Notes: generated from the sequence alone by a model not told the origin. A DNA stretch of 8,958 nucleotides from Candidatus Woesearchaeota archaeon (GCA_018221245.1 JAAOYH010000085.1:1-8958), one strand, 5' to 3'. Numbered from the stretch's first letter, positions 1 through 5,367 are shown. Program-made: numbers and translations.

Positions 1-1187
1 GCGACGAGCAGGTTTAATATGATTGTATATGGGAAATATAGGAATATAGCTATAAGGTTTTGCAATGTGAGCCTGTCCTTGTACAGTTTTATGGCCGAGA
101 CTATCATCGCGACGCTTATTATGCCTGAGAGGACGCCGAAGATGTTGTAGAAGTTCAGGCCCCATACGGGCATCTTGTAGAGCACGTAGAACGGCCCTAT
201 TAGGGTGAACCATCTGAACAGGTACATGCCGACGCCTGTCTCGGGGAGCCAGTAGAAGACTTGGTAGATTATGAGGGGTAGGCTCAGGAAGGCGTAGAAT
301 GCCCACCAGAAGTGGTTCACGAAGAGGAATAGGATGCTTGGGCTGCTTCTAAATGAGAACATTTTCTTGTTCTTCATCAGGCTCTGCAACCCCCCTACCC
401 ACCATCTTGATCGCTGGAGGAATAGTTTCTTCAGGGTTGTCGGCACCACAGTATAGCCTGCTGCCGTAGTGACGTTTATCGTCTTGTGGCCTGCTTTCTT
501 GCAGGACATCGCTATGTCCATGTCCTCTGTCATTGTGTCCTTGCTGAACCCGTCCAGCTCTCTCAGTGTGGCGGTCCTGTATGCTGCCAGGCAGCCGAAG
601 AACCAGATTCCTGTGTCGAAGACTCTTGTGAAGCTCTGTCTTATGAGGTTATTGTAATGGTACTCTATATTCTGGAAGATGCCTGCGATGTTGTTCCTGT
701 TCTCGACCAGAACTACTCCTGATGTGGCTCCGACGCTCTTGTCCGCGAAGGGCCTGACGATCTCGCTTATGAAGTCTTCTCTGACCATCGTGTCCGCGTC
801 GATAGTCACTAGTACAGGGGTCTTGGTTAGTCTCAGGCCATTGTTCAATGCTTCGACCTTTCCCTTGTGGTTCTGCTTTACGAGCTTGACCCCTCTGGCC
901 TTGACTATGTCCCTGGTTTTATCTGTGGAGCCGTCATCTATCACTAATAGCGTCATCTTCGGGTATTTCGTGGCTCTTACAGCATCTATGCACGCCCCGA
1001 TATGCGCTTCCTCGTTGTACGTGGGGATTATTACTGTGACTGCTGGGCTGTGTTTCTTGTACTTGTGCCTGCCTTTGGCCATGGCTATTAGGAACACTAC
1101 AAATACGAAGAACAGGAATCCGAAGAGGACGAAGAATACTATCATGCCCATGAACATTATCGGGTCTGCCAGGAGGCCTGTAGCCAT
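1..1187 (-). CDS. Processive family-2 glycosyltransferase, membrane polysaccharide synthase type (3' end beyond window)
   Basis: Reading the minus strand gives at least 395 codons before the left edge. An N-terminal membrane helix (about residues 9-36) is followed by a GT-A catalytic domain starting at VTVIIPTYNEE. The GT2 signature residues are all visible: DDGSTD (84-89), DAD (130-132), TED (220-222) and the processivity motif QRSRW (258-262). Several hydrophobic segments follow to the window edge. In known families this set (NodC, PgaC/IcaA, hyaluronan and cellulose synthases) marks an enzyme that polymerises sugar from a nucleotide sugar on the cytoplasmic face and extrudes the chain. The sugar and product cannot be read from sequence; poly-GlcNAc-like or other surface polysaccharide is a guess. 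The ATG at 1187 follows an in-frame stop and lies 29 bases from a TATA box, so it is probably leaderless. It is divergent from the ZIP gene. Confidence 0.9.
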   Translation of the reverse strand, partial: MATGLLADPIMFMGMIVFFVLFGFLFFVFVVFLIAMAKGRHKYKKHSPAVTVIIPTYNEEAHIGACIDAVRATKYPKMTLLVIDDGSTDKTRDIVKARGVKLVKQNHKGKVEALNNGLRLTKTPVLVTIDADTMVREDFISEIVRPFADKSVGATSGVVLVENRNNIAGIFQNIEYHYNNLIRQSFTRVFDTGIWFFGCLAAYRTATLRELDGFSKDTMTEDMDIAMSCKKAGHKTINVTTAAGYTVVPTTLKKLFLQRSRWWVGGLQSLMKNKKMFSFRSSPSILFLFVNHFWWAFYAFLSLPLIIYQVFYWLPETGVGMYLFRWFTLIGPFYVLYKMPVWGLNFYNIFGVLSGIISVAMIVSAIKLYKDRLTLQNLIAIFLYFPYTIILNLLV

Positions 1188-1207
1188 TGCTGCTCGAAAC
1201 CGAGGGC

Positions 1208-1216
1208 CTTTTTAAA
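1208..1216 (-). promoter_or_regulatory. TATA box of the glycosyltransferase gene
   Basis: The minus strand reads TTTAAAAAG with its first T 29 bases before the ATG at 1187. This predicts transcription starting at or within a base or two of the start codon (leaderless mRNA). No Shine-Dalgarno sequence precedes the ATG. Confidence 0.6.
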
Positions 1217-1263
1217 CGTTTTCGGATTATATCGTCTGGATTAGTCGGTCAGTATTTGGATAC

Positions 1264-1272
1264 CTTTTTATA
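1264..1272 (+). promoter_or_regulatory. TATA box of the ZIP transporter gene
   Basis: CTTTTTATA, with its first T 29 bases before the ATG at 1294. It lies only 4 bases from the earlier in-frame ATG at 1276, which would therefore be upstream of the transcript. This decides the start codon in favour of 1294. Confidence 0.6.
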
Positions 1273-1293
1273 CAGATGGGGAGCCCGTATCCC

Positions 1294-2040
1294 ATGCTTG
1301 AATCCTGGCTGTATACACTGGGCAGTGTGTTTCTTGTTAGTGTTTTATCTCTCGTCGGGGCTGTAACGTTATCCTTATCAAAAGAGGTCCTGAAGAAAAT
1401 GCTCATCTATCTGGTGGGTTTCTCTGCTGGTGCGTTCTTCGGGGATGTGTTCTTTCATCTCCTGCCTGAGGCTACAACGGACGGGTTCACACTCTCTATC
1501 TCTATAGCTTTACTTTTGGGTTTCCTGTTCAGTTTTATCGTCGAGAAGTACATCCATTGGAGGCACTGCCACCACGCGACTACAGAGAATCATCCTCATC
1601 CTGTTGCGATAATGAATCTTGTGGGTGATAGTATCCATAATTTCGTCGATGGCGTGCTCATAGCTGCTTCATACCTTGTAGCTGTTCCTGTCGGTATCGC
1701 GACCACTATTGCTGTCGTGTTTCACGAGATCCCTCAGGAGATCGGTGACTTCGGGGTCTTGGTTTATGGTGGGTTCTCTCGTAGCAAGGCGCTTTTCCTC
1801 AACTTCCTGACTGCGGTGACTGCGGTCGTGGGGGCCATAATGGCTCTACTGTTGAGCTCCAGGATACCTGGAATGACTGCTTTCCTGATTCCTTTCGCTG
1901 CAGGGAACTTCCTGTACGTGGCTGCTGCTGACCTGGTGCCTGAGATGCACAAGGAGACCGCTCCAAATAAGTCTTTACTTCAGGTTGGAGCTTTCATACT
2001 GGGCCTGACTTTGATGGGTTTGCTGATATTCTTAGAGTAA
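1294..2040 (+). CDS. ZIP-family divalent metal transporter
   Basis: A 248-residue polytopic membrane protein with about eight hydrophobic helices. Family marks in order: HLLPEA in the second helix (55-60), a His-rich cytoplasmic loop (His88, 91, 93, 94, 100, 102), GDSIHNFVDG (111-120) and HEIPQEIGDF (144-153). The last two are the paired metal-site helices of ZIP proteins, and the HEIPQE form is the LIV-1/ZupT-like variant. In the family it brings zinc, iron or manganese into the cytoplasm; which metal cannot be told. The His loop is typical for metal sensing or binding. I chose the ATG at 1294 over the in-frame ATG at 1276 because of the TATA spacing. The next gene starts 45 bases later but has its own TATA box, so the two need not be one operon. 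Confidence 0.93.
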   Translation: MLESWLYTLGSVFLVSVLSLVGAVTLSLSKEVLKKMLIYLVGFSAGAFFGDVFFHLLPEATTDGFTLSISIALLLGFLFSFIVEKYIHWRHCHHATTENHPHPVAIMNLVGDSIHNFVDGVLIAASYLVAVPVGIATTIAVVFHEIPQEIGDFGVLVYGGFSRSKALFLNFLTAVTAVVGAIMALLLSSRIPGMTAFLIPFAAGNFLYVAAADLVPEMHKETAPNKSLLQVGAFILGLTLMGLLIFLE

Positions 2041-2042
2041 CA

Positions 2043-2061
2043 CTTTAATATCAGAGATATT
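2043..2061 (+). promoter_or_regulatory. TATA box with overlapping 15-base dyad
   Basis: CTTTAATA begins 3 bases after the ZIP stop codon. Its first T (2044) predicts a transcript start near 2073. Overlapping the end of the box is a perfect inverted repeat, AATATC-AGA-GATATT (2047-2061). Its position between TATA box and transcript start is where an archaeal repressor would block transcription, so it is a possible operator. A chance AT-rich dyad is the alternative. Confidence 0.45.
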
Positions 2062-2072
2062 CTAGAAGCACC

Positions 2073-2079
2073 GGAGGGT
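2073..2079 (+). promoter_or_regulatory. Shine-Dalgarno site of the 100-residue membrane protein
   Basis: GGAGGGT, 6 bases before the ATG at 2086. It coincides with the predicted transcript 5' end, giving a leader of only about 13 bases, unlike the leaderless majority in this window. Confidence 0.55.
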
Positions 2080-2085
2080 ATATTC

Positions 2086-2388
2086 ATGGCAAAGAAAACT
2101 ACTGGAAACGGTTTGGCGATTGTAGCTTATATCACGCTGATAGGATGGATCATTGCGCTTCTACTGAACATGGACAAAAAGAATCCGCTTGTGAGGTATC
2201 ACCTCAGGCAATCATTGCTCCTGATGATAATGTGGATGGTGACTTGGTTCGTTCCCAAGATTGGGTGGCTTCTAGGCTTATTCGTGTTCGTGCTCTGGAT
2301 TTTGGGTCTCATCAATGCCATCAACGGCGTGAAGAAACCCGTACCTCTTGTCGGCGAGTATGCTGAGAAGTGGTTCCAGGCGATTTAA
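2086..2388 (+). CDS. Small three-helix membrane protein, DUF4870/Tic20-like
   Basis: A 100-residue hydrophobic protein with helices at about 9-28, 42-57 and 60-80. The first two are joined by a polar loop containing KKNPLVRYHLRQS, and the end reads PLVGEYAEKWF. This layout (helix, NPxxRxHxRQ loop, two helices, IPLVG tail) is that of the small membrane proteins often annotated DUF4870 or 'import component protein', which are distantly like Tic20. I assign the family from remembered pattern, not a search. No function is established for the prokaryotic members. The start is supported by a good Shine-Dalgarno site and a TATA box. It is followed by a T8 tract, so it is probably transcribed alone. 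Confidence 0.8.
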   Translation: MAKKTTGNGLAIVAYITLIGWIIALLLNMDKKNPLVRYHLRQSLLLMIMWMVTWFVPKIGWLLGLFVFVLWILGLINAINGVKKPVPLVGEYAEKWFQAI

Positions 2389-2392
2389 CTCC

Positions 2393-2400
2393 TTTTTTTT
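2393..2400 (+). terminator. T8 tract terminator
   Basis: A run of eight T starts 5 bases after the stop codon at 2388, followed by further T-rich sequence and no stem-loop. Archaeal RNA polymerase terminates at such T tracts, so this probably ends the DUF4870-like transcript just before the next promoter. Confidence 0.6.
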
Positions 2401-2408
2401 AGTTATTT

Positions 2409-2416
2409 TCTTATAC
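2409..2416 (+). promoter_or_regulatory. TATA box of the secreted-protein gene
   Basis: TCTTATAC, 26-28 bases before the ATG at 2437. No Shine-Dalgarno site precedes that ATG, so a leaderless transcript is expected. The box is weaker than the others in the window. Confidence 0.45.
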
Positions 2417-2436
2417 TGTCTCCTTATCCCTAAATT

Positions 2437-2931
2437 ATGAAATCAACTCTAGCATCCATTCTCTTGGTAGCAGCCACAGCACTTCCAGCACAACAACCAC
2501 CCGATATTGAGACGGCTGTGCCCACTCGTCCTGCATATTCATTTGAACTTCCTGAAAGTGTTGCTGGAAAAATTCATGGGTATGATATACAATTAACTGG
2601 GGATAATGAATATTCTATGAGGCATTACATATACGAGAGTGGTAGATTAAAAGCTCTTCATGTAGAGGAACTAAAAGGAGAAGAGTTTAAGATTCATACA
2701 GGTTGGAGTTTTGATGACGGAAAGGATATGTTCACGGAAGGTGTAGGTTATATTGGTTCTGAGACAGATAAAGAGTGTGCAACGGGGGAGATATTGACTA
2801 TGTTGTATGGGATGGGGCTTGACAATTATCCTGAATGCACTCCTGAAGAGGTCGAAGAGATTAAGACATATCTTCACACAGCTTACGATGTTGCGCTGTG
2901 GGTTGAATCTTTAGAACCTGAGGATTTTTAG
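2437..2931 (+). CDS. Secreted protein of unknown function
   Basis: 164 residues with an N-terminal signal peptide: one Lys, a hydrophobic stretch LASILLVAATAL, and a probable cleavage after Ala18 (LPA-QQ). No lipobox Cys is present. The mature part is acidic (rich in Glu and Asp), mixed in character, without further membrane helices. It has two cysteines (114, 134) about 20 residues apart that could form a disulfide outside the cell. The segment from 136 on (TPEEVEEIKTYL) looks helical. I do not recognise the family. The plus-strand text here is purine-rich rather than G/T-rich like the adjoining genes, which may mean a different history. It converges with the coiled-coil gene, with 2 bases between stop codons. 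Confidence 0.75.
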   Translation: MKSTLASILLVAATALPAQQPPDIETAVPTRPAYSFELPESVAGKIHGYDIQLTGDNEYSMRHYIYESGRLKALHVEELKGEEFKIHTGWSFDDGKDMFTEGVGYIGSETDKECATGEILTMLYGMGLDNYPECTPEEVEEIKTYLHTAYDVALWVESLEPEDF

Positions 2932-2933
2932 AA

Positions 2934-3578
2934 TTACTCTATTTTTTTTAATCTTTCTGTGATGAACTTATTGAGCTCCTTGTCGAAGGTCTTACGCTTC
3001 TGCACCATCTCATACTTCTGCAGTTTGATGTGTGCCTTGTCTTGCTTGATCTGGAGGCGCTCCTTGTTTAGCCTGTCCTCGTGACTCTCTATGACATCTC
3101 TTTCCTTTGTGAGGCTCTTGTGCATCCTTTCTATCTTGTTCTGAAGCTTCTCTAGGCGCTTTACTTTTTGGTTGGCCATCCTGTCTCGTTCTTTGGCCTG
3201 TGCGCATAGTCGCTGGTACTTCTTGTACTGTTTGAGCTTTGAATCTAGGAGTTTTAGGCTGCCTCGGATCTCGTCTAGCCTCTGGTTGAGAAACTGCTCG
3301 TTGTGGAGCTTCTTTTTCTTTAGGGAGAATGCCCCTTTCTTAATCATTTTAGTGAAGCCGCTGTTTTTTGTCTCTGTCGTGCAGAGCACAGTTCCGTTGA
3401 ATGACGGCATGTACCGGATCATTTCCGCGTCTTCCAGAAGATCTGCCCATGCCTCAACCGTGGTCTTATCAACCTTGAGCTGGTTTGCAGCATTGACTGT
3501 GCTGATTTCGTGGTTCTCGTTAACCAGACTCAGAAGCTTGTCCGGTCCTGTTTCTATGTGTCCGCATGTACTTACCAA
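2934..3578 (-). CDS. Winged-helix plus long coiled-coil protein
   Basis: 214 residues from a TTG start. Residues about 12-56 (DKLLSLV ... VNAANQLKVDKTTVEAWADLLEDAEMIRY) have the rhythm of a helix-turn-helix/winged-helix domain. After a short linker, about 90-210 is a highly charged Lys/Glu/Arg/Gln coiled coil. No membrane helix is present. Such proteins in archaea are suggested to bind DNA and oligomerise; whether this is a regulator or a chromosome-structure protein is open. Start choice: an in-frame ATG at 3602 exists, but the TATA box (first T at 3620) predicts a transcript start near 3591, downstream of that ATG. The TTG at 3578 follows GGGGGA and sits 13 bases into the predicted transcript, the same geometry as the genes at 2086 and 3655. 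If the ATG is used instead, the protein gains 8 residues. Confidence 0.8.
   Translation of the reverse strand: MVSTCGHIETGPDKLLSLVNENHEISTVNAANQLKVDKTTVEAWADLLEDAEMIRYMPSFNGTVLCTTETKNSGFTKMIKKGAFSLKKKKLHNEQFLNQRLDEIRGSLKLLDSKLKQYKKYQRLCAQAKERDRMANQKVKRLEKLQNKIERMHKSLTKERDVIESHEDRLNKERLQIKQDKAHIKLQKYEMVQKRKTFDKELNKFITERLKKIE
2942..2949 (+). terminator. T8 tract terminator inside the opposing gene's 3' end
   Basis: Eight T in a row begin 11 bases after the stop of the secreted-protein gene. Read on the plus strand this is a plausible archaeal terminator. On the minus strand the same bases encode Lys/Lys codons at the end of the coiled-coil protein. The convergent pair thus shares this stretch. 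Confidence 0.45.
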
Positions 3579-3584
3579 ATTATT

Positions 3585-3590
3585 TCCCCC
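3585..3590 (-). promoter_or_regulatory. Shine-Dalgarno-like site supporting a TTG start
   Basis: The minus strand reads GGGGGA 6 bases before TTG at 3578, right at the predicted transcript 5' end. It is the reason for preferring TTG over the ATG at 3602. Confidence 0.45.
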
Positions 3591-3610
3591 AGAAATCGTC
3601 ATGAACAGGT

Positions 3611-3622
3611 CATTTATAAAGG
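3611..3622. promoter_or_regulatory. Back-to-back TATA element serving both strands
   Basis: CATTTATAAAGG is nearly symmetric. On the minus strand it reads CCTTTATAAATG preceded by GAAA, the same string (GAAACCTTTATAA) that precedes the gene at 8033, and it points to a start near 3591. On the plus strand TTTATAAA points to a start near 3642, directly before GGTGGTGA. It may therefore drive the coiled-coil gene and the short ORF at 3655 in opposite directions. Confidence 0.5.
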
Positions 3623-3642
3623 TTTCTGAACCATTACTACTT

Positions 3643-3650
3643 GGTGGTGA
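3643..3650 (+). promoter_or_regulatory. Shine-Dalgarno site of the 34-residue ORF
   Basis: GGTGGTGA, a close match to the archaeal anti-Shine-Dalgarno complement, ends 4 bases before the ATG at 3655. It is the best ribosome binding site in this part of the window and is the main reason to take the short ORF seriously. Confidence 0.5.
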
Positions 3651-3654
3651 AAGG

Positions 3655-3759
3655 ATGCCACAAATAGAGTTAGAAAATAGCTTCGGCTGGATCGCAGGGA
3701 TACCTCCAAACTATGAGATTACCTCAAGTACTTTTTGTGGACTGCAAAGTATCTTCTGA
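3655..3759 (+). CDS. 34-residue ORF, possibly the 5' remnant of a gene
   Basis: ATG to TGA encodes 34 residues, MPQIELENSFGWIAGI followed by PPNYEITSSTFCGLQSIF. It has no signal peptide or membrane helix, and I do not recognise it. What supports it is its 5' end: TATA box, predicted transcript start, strong Shine-Dalgarno site and ATG all at correct spacing. Its last 41 bases (3719-3759) run antisense through the 3' end of the Fic gene. Two readings are possible: a true micropeptide, or the start of a longer gene that was cut when the Fic gene arrived. The protein part up to PPNYE looks like a normal folded-domain beginning, which favours the second reading slightly. Confidence 0.4.
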   Translation: MPQIELENSFGWIAGIPPNYEITSSTFCGLQSIF

Positions 3760-4564
3760 TGAAGTATTGCACAAACGCATCTTCATCCTTCTTGAGCGCG
3801 TTATAGTATGATTTCCTTTTCTTGTATTCGATGATGAGCAAGGGATATTTTTCTTTCCAGAGGACGTAATTCGTTATCAGTCTCCCTATGCGCCCATTCC
3901 CGTCGCCAAAGGGATGTATTTTTTCGAATCTGTAGTGGATCCTGGCTGCTCGTTCGATTGCGTGCAGCTCTTTGCTTTTTTTTACGTAGATGAAGAATTC
4001 TTTGAGTAGTTCTGGCAGGTCTTGCCAGTCGGGTGCTACATAGGGTCCTACGCGTACGCGGTACTCTCTGAGGCTTCCTGCGATGTCTGGTTTTGTTTCT
4101 GTGAAAAGTTTTGCGTGCCAATCAAGAAGTGTTTTTTGTGTCAAAGAGATTTCTTTTGAGAGTATCTCGCGGAAGAGTTTTGCGTGTTGTTCGGCCTCTT
4201 TCACGTCGCGTAGTGGCTTGTTTGGCGCGATTTCTTTTTCTAGGAGCTCTCTGGTTTCTTCGAGAGTGATTGTCGATCCTTCAATTGCGTTTGTGTTGTA
4301 CGTGAAGTCGATGGAGAGTTCCTGCAATATTTTTTCCTTGATTGAAGAGGGATATTTCTGCCACTCTTCCCTGTATGCTGTTCGTATGGAATCAAACGTA
4401 TCGTAAAAAGCCTCTTTCCTGCATTCACGGAGAAATATCTCTTTGATATTTTCGATGGCTTTCGGGACGTGCTTTCCTAGGTACTTTTCCTTCGTCACTA
4501 TCTTGCCTTGTTTTCTGAACGAATGCTGCAAGTAATGAGCTCCGTGCTTTTTGGTCACTCTCAT
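3719..4564 (-). CDS. fic: Fic-domain protein (probable AMP transferase), self-inhibited class II
   Basis: 281 residues. The Fic catalytic loop HPFGDGNGRIGR is complete (217-228): catalytic His217, Asp221 for magnesium, and Arg225/Arg228 for phosphates. Fic enzymes usually transfer AMP from ATP to a hydroxyl side chain of a target protein. An upstream TNAIEG (91-96) fits the (S/T)xxxE(G/N) inhibitory helix, with Glu95 predicted to block ATP binding. That places it in class II, where inhibitor and enzyme are one chain. GSLREYRVRVG (163-173) fits the target-docking flap. The first 60 residues are basic and contain HSFRKQGKIVTKEKYLG, a small beta-like N-terminal module, perhaps for targeting. No separate antitoxin is needed. 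A TATA box 29 bases upstream indicates a leaderless start at 4564. Target unknown. Confidence 0.93.
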   Translation of the reverse strand: MRVTKKHGAHYLQHSFRKQGKIVTKEKYLGKHVPKAIENIKEIFLRECRKEAFYDTFDSIRTAYREEWQKYPSSIKEKILQELSIDFTYNTNAIEGSTITLEETRELLEKEIAPNKPLRDVKEAEQHAKLFREILSKEISLTQKTLLDWHAKLFTETKPDIAGSLREYRVRVGPYVAPDWQDLPELLKEFFIYVKKSKELHAIERAARIHYRFEKIHPFGDGNGRIGRLITNYVLWKEKYPLLIIEYKKRKSYYNALKKDEDAFVQYFIRRYFAVHKKYLR

Positions 4565-4575
4565 ACAGACACAGT

Positions 4576-4626
4576 TACCCTTACAAATATAAAAAGATTG
4601 CTATTATTTGAATAATAGTAAGGGTA
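4576..4626. repeat. 9-base inverted repeat enclosing the fic promoter, with an inner 18-base palindrome
   Basis: TACCCTTAC (4576-4584) is repeated as its exact reverse complement GTAAGGGTA (4618-4626), 33 bases apart. Between them lie the fic TATA box (about 4588-4595) and a perfect palindrome CTATTATT-TG-AATAATAG (4601-4618). The left arm falls in the region of transcript initiation and the palindrome just upstream of the box, so both could be operator half-sites. The outer repeat would also fold as a stem, and its right arm ends on the first base of the tRNA-end repeat at 4626. Either regulatory or a mobile-element trace. Confidence 0.5.
4588..4595 (-). promoter_or_regulatory. TATA box of fic
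   Basis: The minus strand reads TTTTTATA; the core TTTATA begins 29 bases before the ATG at 4564. No ribosome binding site lies before the ATG, so a leaderless transcript is expected. Confidence 0.55.
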
Positions 4627-4636
4627 TAGCCCCGCC
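4626..4636. repeat. 11-base copy of the tRNA-Gln 3' end (possible attachment site remnant)
   Basis: ATAGCCCCGCC is identical to 5260-5270, which covers the 3' acceptor strand, the discriminator base and two T-stem bases of tRNA-Gln. The two copies are in the same orientation, 634 bases apart, and bracket the 174-residue gene. Integrases commonly leave a duplicated tRNA 3' end like this, though usual att cores are longer. No integrase lies between the copies. Confidence 0.35.
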
Positions 4637-4639
4637 ATG

Positions 4640-4666
4640 AGCCATCGACTGCACTTTCGATGGGCT
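4640..4666. other. Hairpin in the intergenic region
   Basis: AGCCATCGA (4640-4648) pairs with TCGATGGGCT (4657-4666) with one bulged G and an 8-base loop; seven of the pairs are uninterrupted (CCATCGA/TCGATGG). An alternative outer pairing TAGCCC/GGGCTA (4628-4633 with 4662-4667) competes with it. It lies 22 bases beyond the stop of the 174-residue gene. It could be an mRNA 3' structure or a small RNA; no adjoining T tract marks it as a terminator. Confidence 0.35.
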
Positions 4667-4688
4667 ATTCACGCATACCACCCATTTT

Positions 4689-5213
4689 TCATATGATATC
4701 TTGCATTTCAGCATATTTTCCCGGGTAGCTCTCTCGTAAATATTCTAAGTAACTGTCCTCAATGTCAAGTTCGCGCGCTCTTGTAATCTCAGCCAAAGAC
4801 GCAGTTTTATGTGCCAAAGACTGATCTATACCATCACAAAGTGCTTGATATTCGGCAACCTCATGAGAAGCAACCACATCAATGAATTCTGGCGGAACCT
4901 TGTTCGTAAAAACAAGGAAATACACATCAGAAGAATAATCATCTTTAACTGTGAGAGCACAATTTCCACTCCCCATATTCACTAATGTTTGATAGAAATC
5001 CGAAGAATTGCATAGAGCCATAGAATAAGTATTGCCCTCGCCAGCACTTTTATGAAATATGTTCTCCGATTTTTTGGCGTTTGCATAAATCTCTTTACAT
5101 CTGTCCAAAACAGCGGCCCTAAATTCATCAGGAGAATCTATTCCTATATCATCCATAATTTCTTCCAAAGTTGGTTTATATCCATCCGCAATTCTTGAAG
5201 GATCGAACCCCAT
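4689..5213 (-). CDS. Unrecognised 174-residue protein with a possible metal-binding motif
   Basis: A soluble, acidic protein without signal peptide or membrane helices. Residues about 14-48 look helical. A strand-rich middle contains CALTV and DVYFLVF. Then VVASHEVAEY (113-122) and AHKTASLAEITRARELDIEDSYLEYL (134-159) follow. The ordered residues His117, Glu118, Glu121, His135 and Glu142 form HExxE-x13-H-x6-E, which could hold a metal ion. It is not the HExxH zincin motif, so peptidase activity is not claimed. The transcript is probably leaderless from the TATA-like sequence at 5238-5244. Base use differs from its neighbours: on the plus strand the gene is A/C-leaning, whereas adjacent minus-strand genes are T-rich there. 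With the flanking 11-base repeat this suggests a separate origin. Confidence 0.7.
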   Translation of the reverse strand: MGFDPSRIADGYKPTLEEIMDDIGIDSPDEFRAAVLDRCKEIYANAKKSENIFHKSAGEGNTYSMALCNSSDFYQTLVNMGSGNCALTVKDDYSSDVYFLVFTNKVPPEFIDVVASHEVAEYQALCDGIDQSLAHKTASLAEITRARELDIEDSYLEYLRESYPGKYAEMQDII

Positions 5214-5237
5214 ACTACGAGAGAAATAACCCGCCAG

Positions 5238-5244
5238 ATAAATA
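5238..5244 (-). promoter_or_regulatory. TATA box of the 174-residue gene
   Basis: The minus strand reads TATTTAT, its TTTAT core starting 29 bases before the ATG at 5213. It lies between that gene and the tRNA terminator. Confidence 0.4.
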
Positions 5245-5255
5245 TCTTGCTACAG

Positions 5256-5260
5256 AAAAA
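5256..5260 (-). terminator. T5 tract ending the tRNA transcript
   Basis: On the minus strand five T follow the discriminator A immediately, a short U tract of the kind that ends archaeal tRNA transcripts. CCA is not encoded and must be added by tRNA nucleotidyltransferase. Confidence 0.5.
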
Positions 5261-5333
5261 TAGCCCCGCCCGGATTTGAACCGAGGTCCCAGCGCCCAGA
5301 ACGCTGGATGCTTGGCCGCTACACTACGGGGCT
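5261..5333 (-). tRNA. tRNA-Gln (anticodon CUG)
   Basis: 73 bases fold fully by hand. The acceptor AGCCCCG pairs with CGGGGCT and the discriminator is A. UA occupies positions 8-9. The D stem is GTG/CAT with loop TAGCGGCCAAG. The anticodon stem CAGCG/CGCTG carries loop TTCTGGG, so the anticodon is CTG after U33. The variable region is GGAC, and the T stem CTCGG/CCGGG has loop TTCAAAT. The anticodon reads CAG, glutamine. There is no intron and no CCA. The TTCAAAT loop and the GTG-TAGCGG D arm match archaeal tRNA-Gln. It has its own promoter in the gap after the toxin gene, and its 3' end is repeated at 4626. Confidence 0.95.
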
Positions 5334-5357
5334 GTGATTCTCGAGGTCTCTATTTCG

Positions 5358-5367
5358 TTTATATACT
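5358..5367 (-). promoter_or_regulatory. TATA box of tRNA-Gln
   Basis: The minus strand reads AGTATATAAA, its first T 32 bases before the tRNA 5' end, predicting a 5' leader of about 3 bases. It begins 5 bases past the toxin stop codon. Confidence 0.6.

Noticed and set aside
679..1215. Open frame of 178 codons on the plus strand
   Set aside because: It is antisense to the glycosyltransferase, which carries all GT2 motifs on the minus strand. The plus-frame protein is low-complexity and has no promoter or ribosome site.
3172..3654. Long plus-strand frame upstream of the 34-residue ORF
   Set aside because: It is a shadow of the coiled-coil gene. Only the part from ATG 3655, after its own Shine-Dalgarno site, is plausible.
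4628..4700. A second, decayed tRNA ending at the tRNA-like string
   Set aside because: Only the acceptor 3' strand is present. There is no T loop, anticodon arm or D arm, so a duplicated tRNA end is the better description.
4689..5213. Third HExxH peptidase related to the pair at 6544-7927
   Set aside because: The motif reads HExxE, there is no signal peptide and no EGxA, and the rest does not align with the pair.
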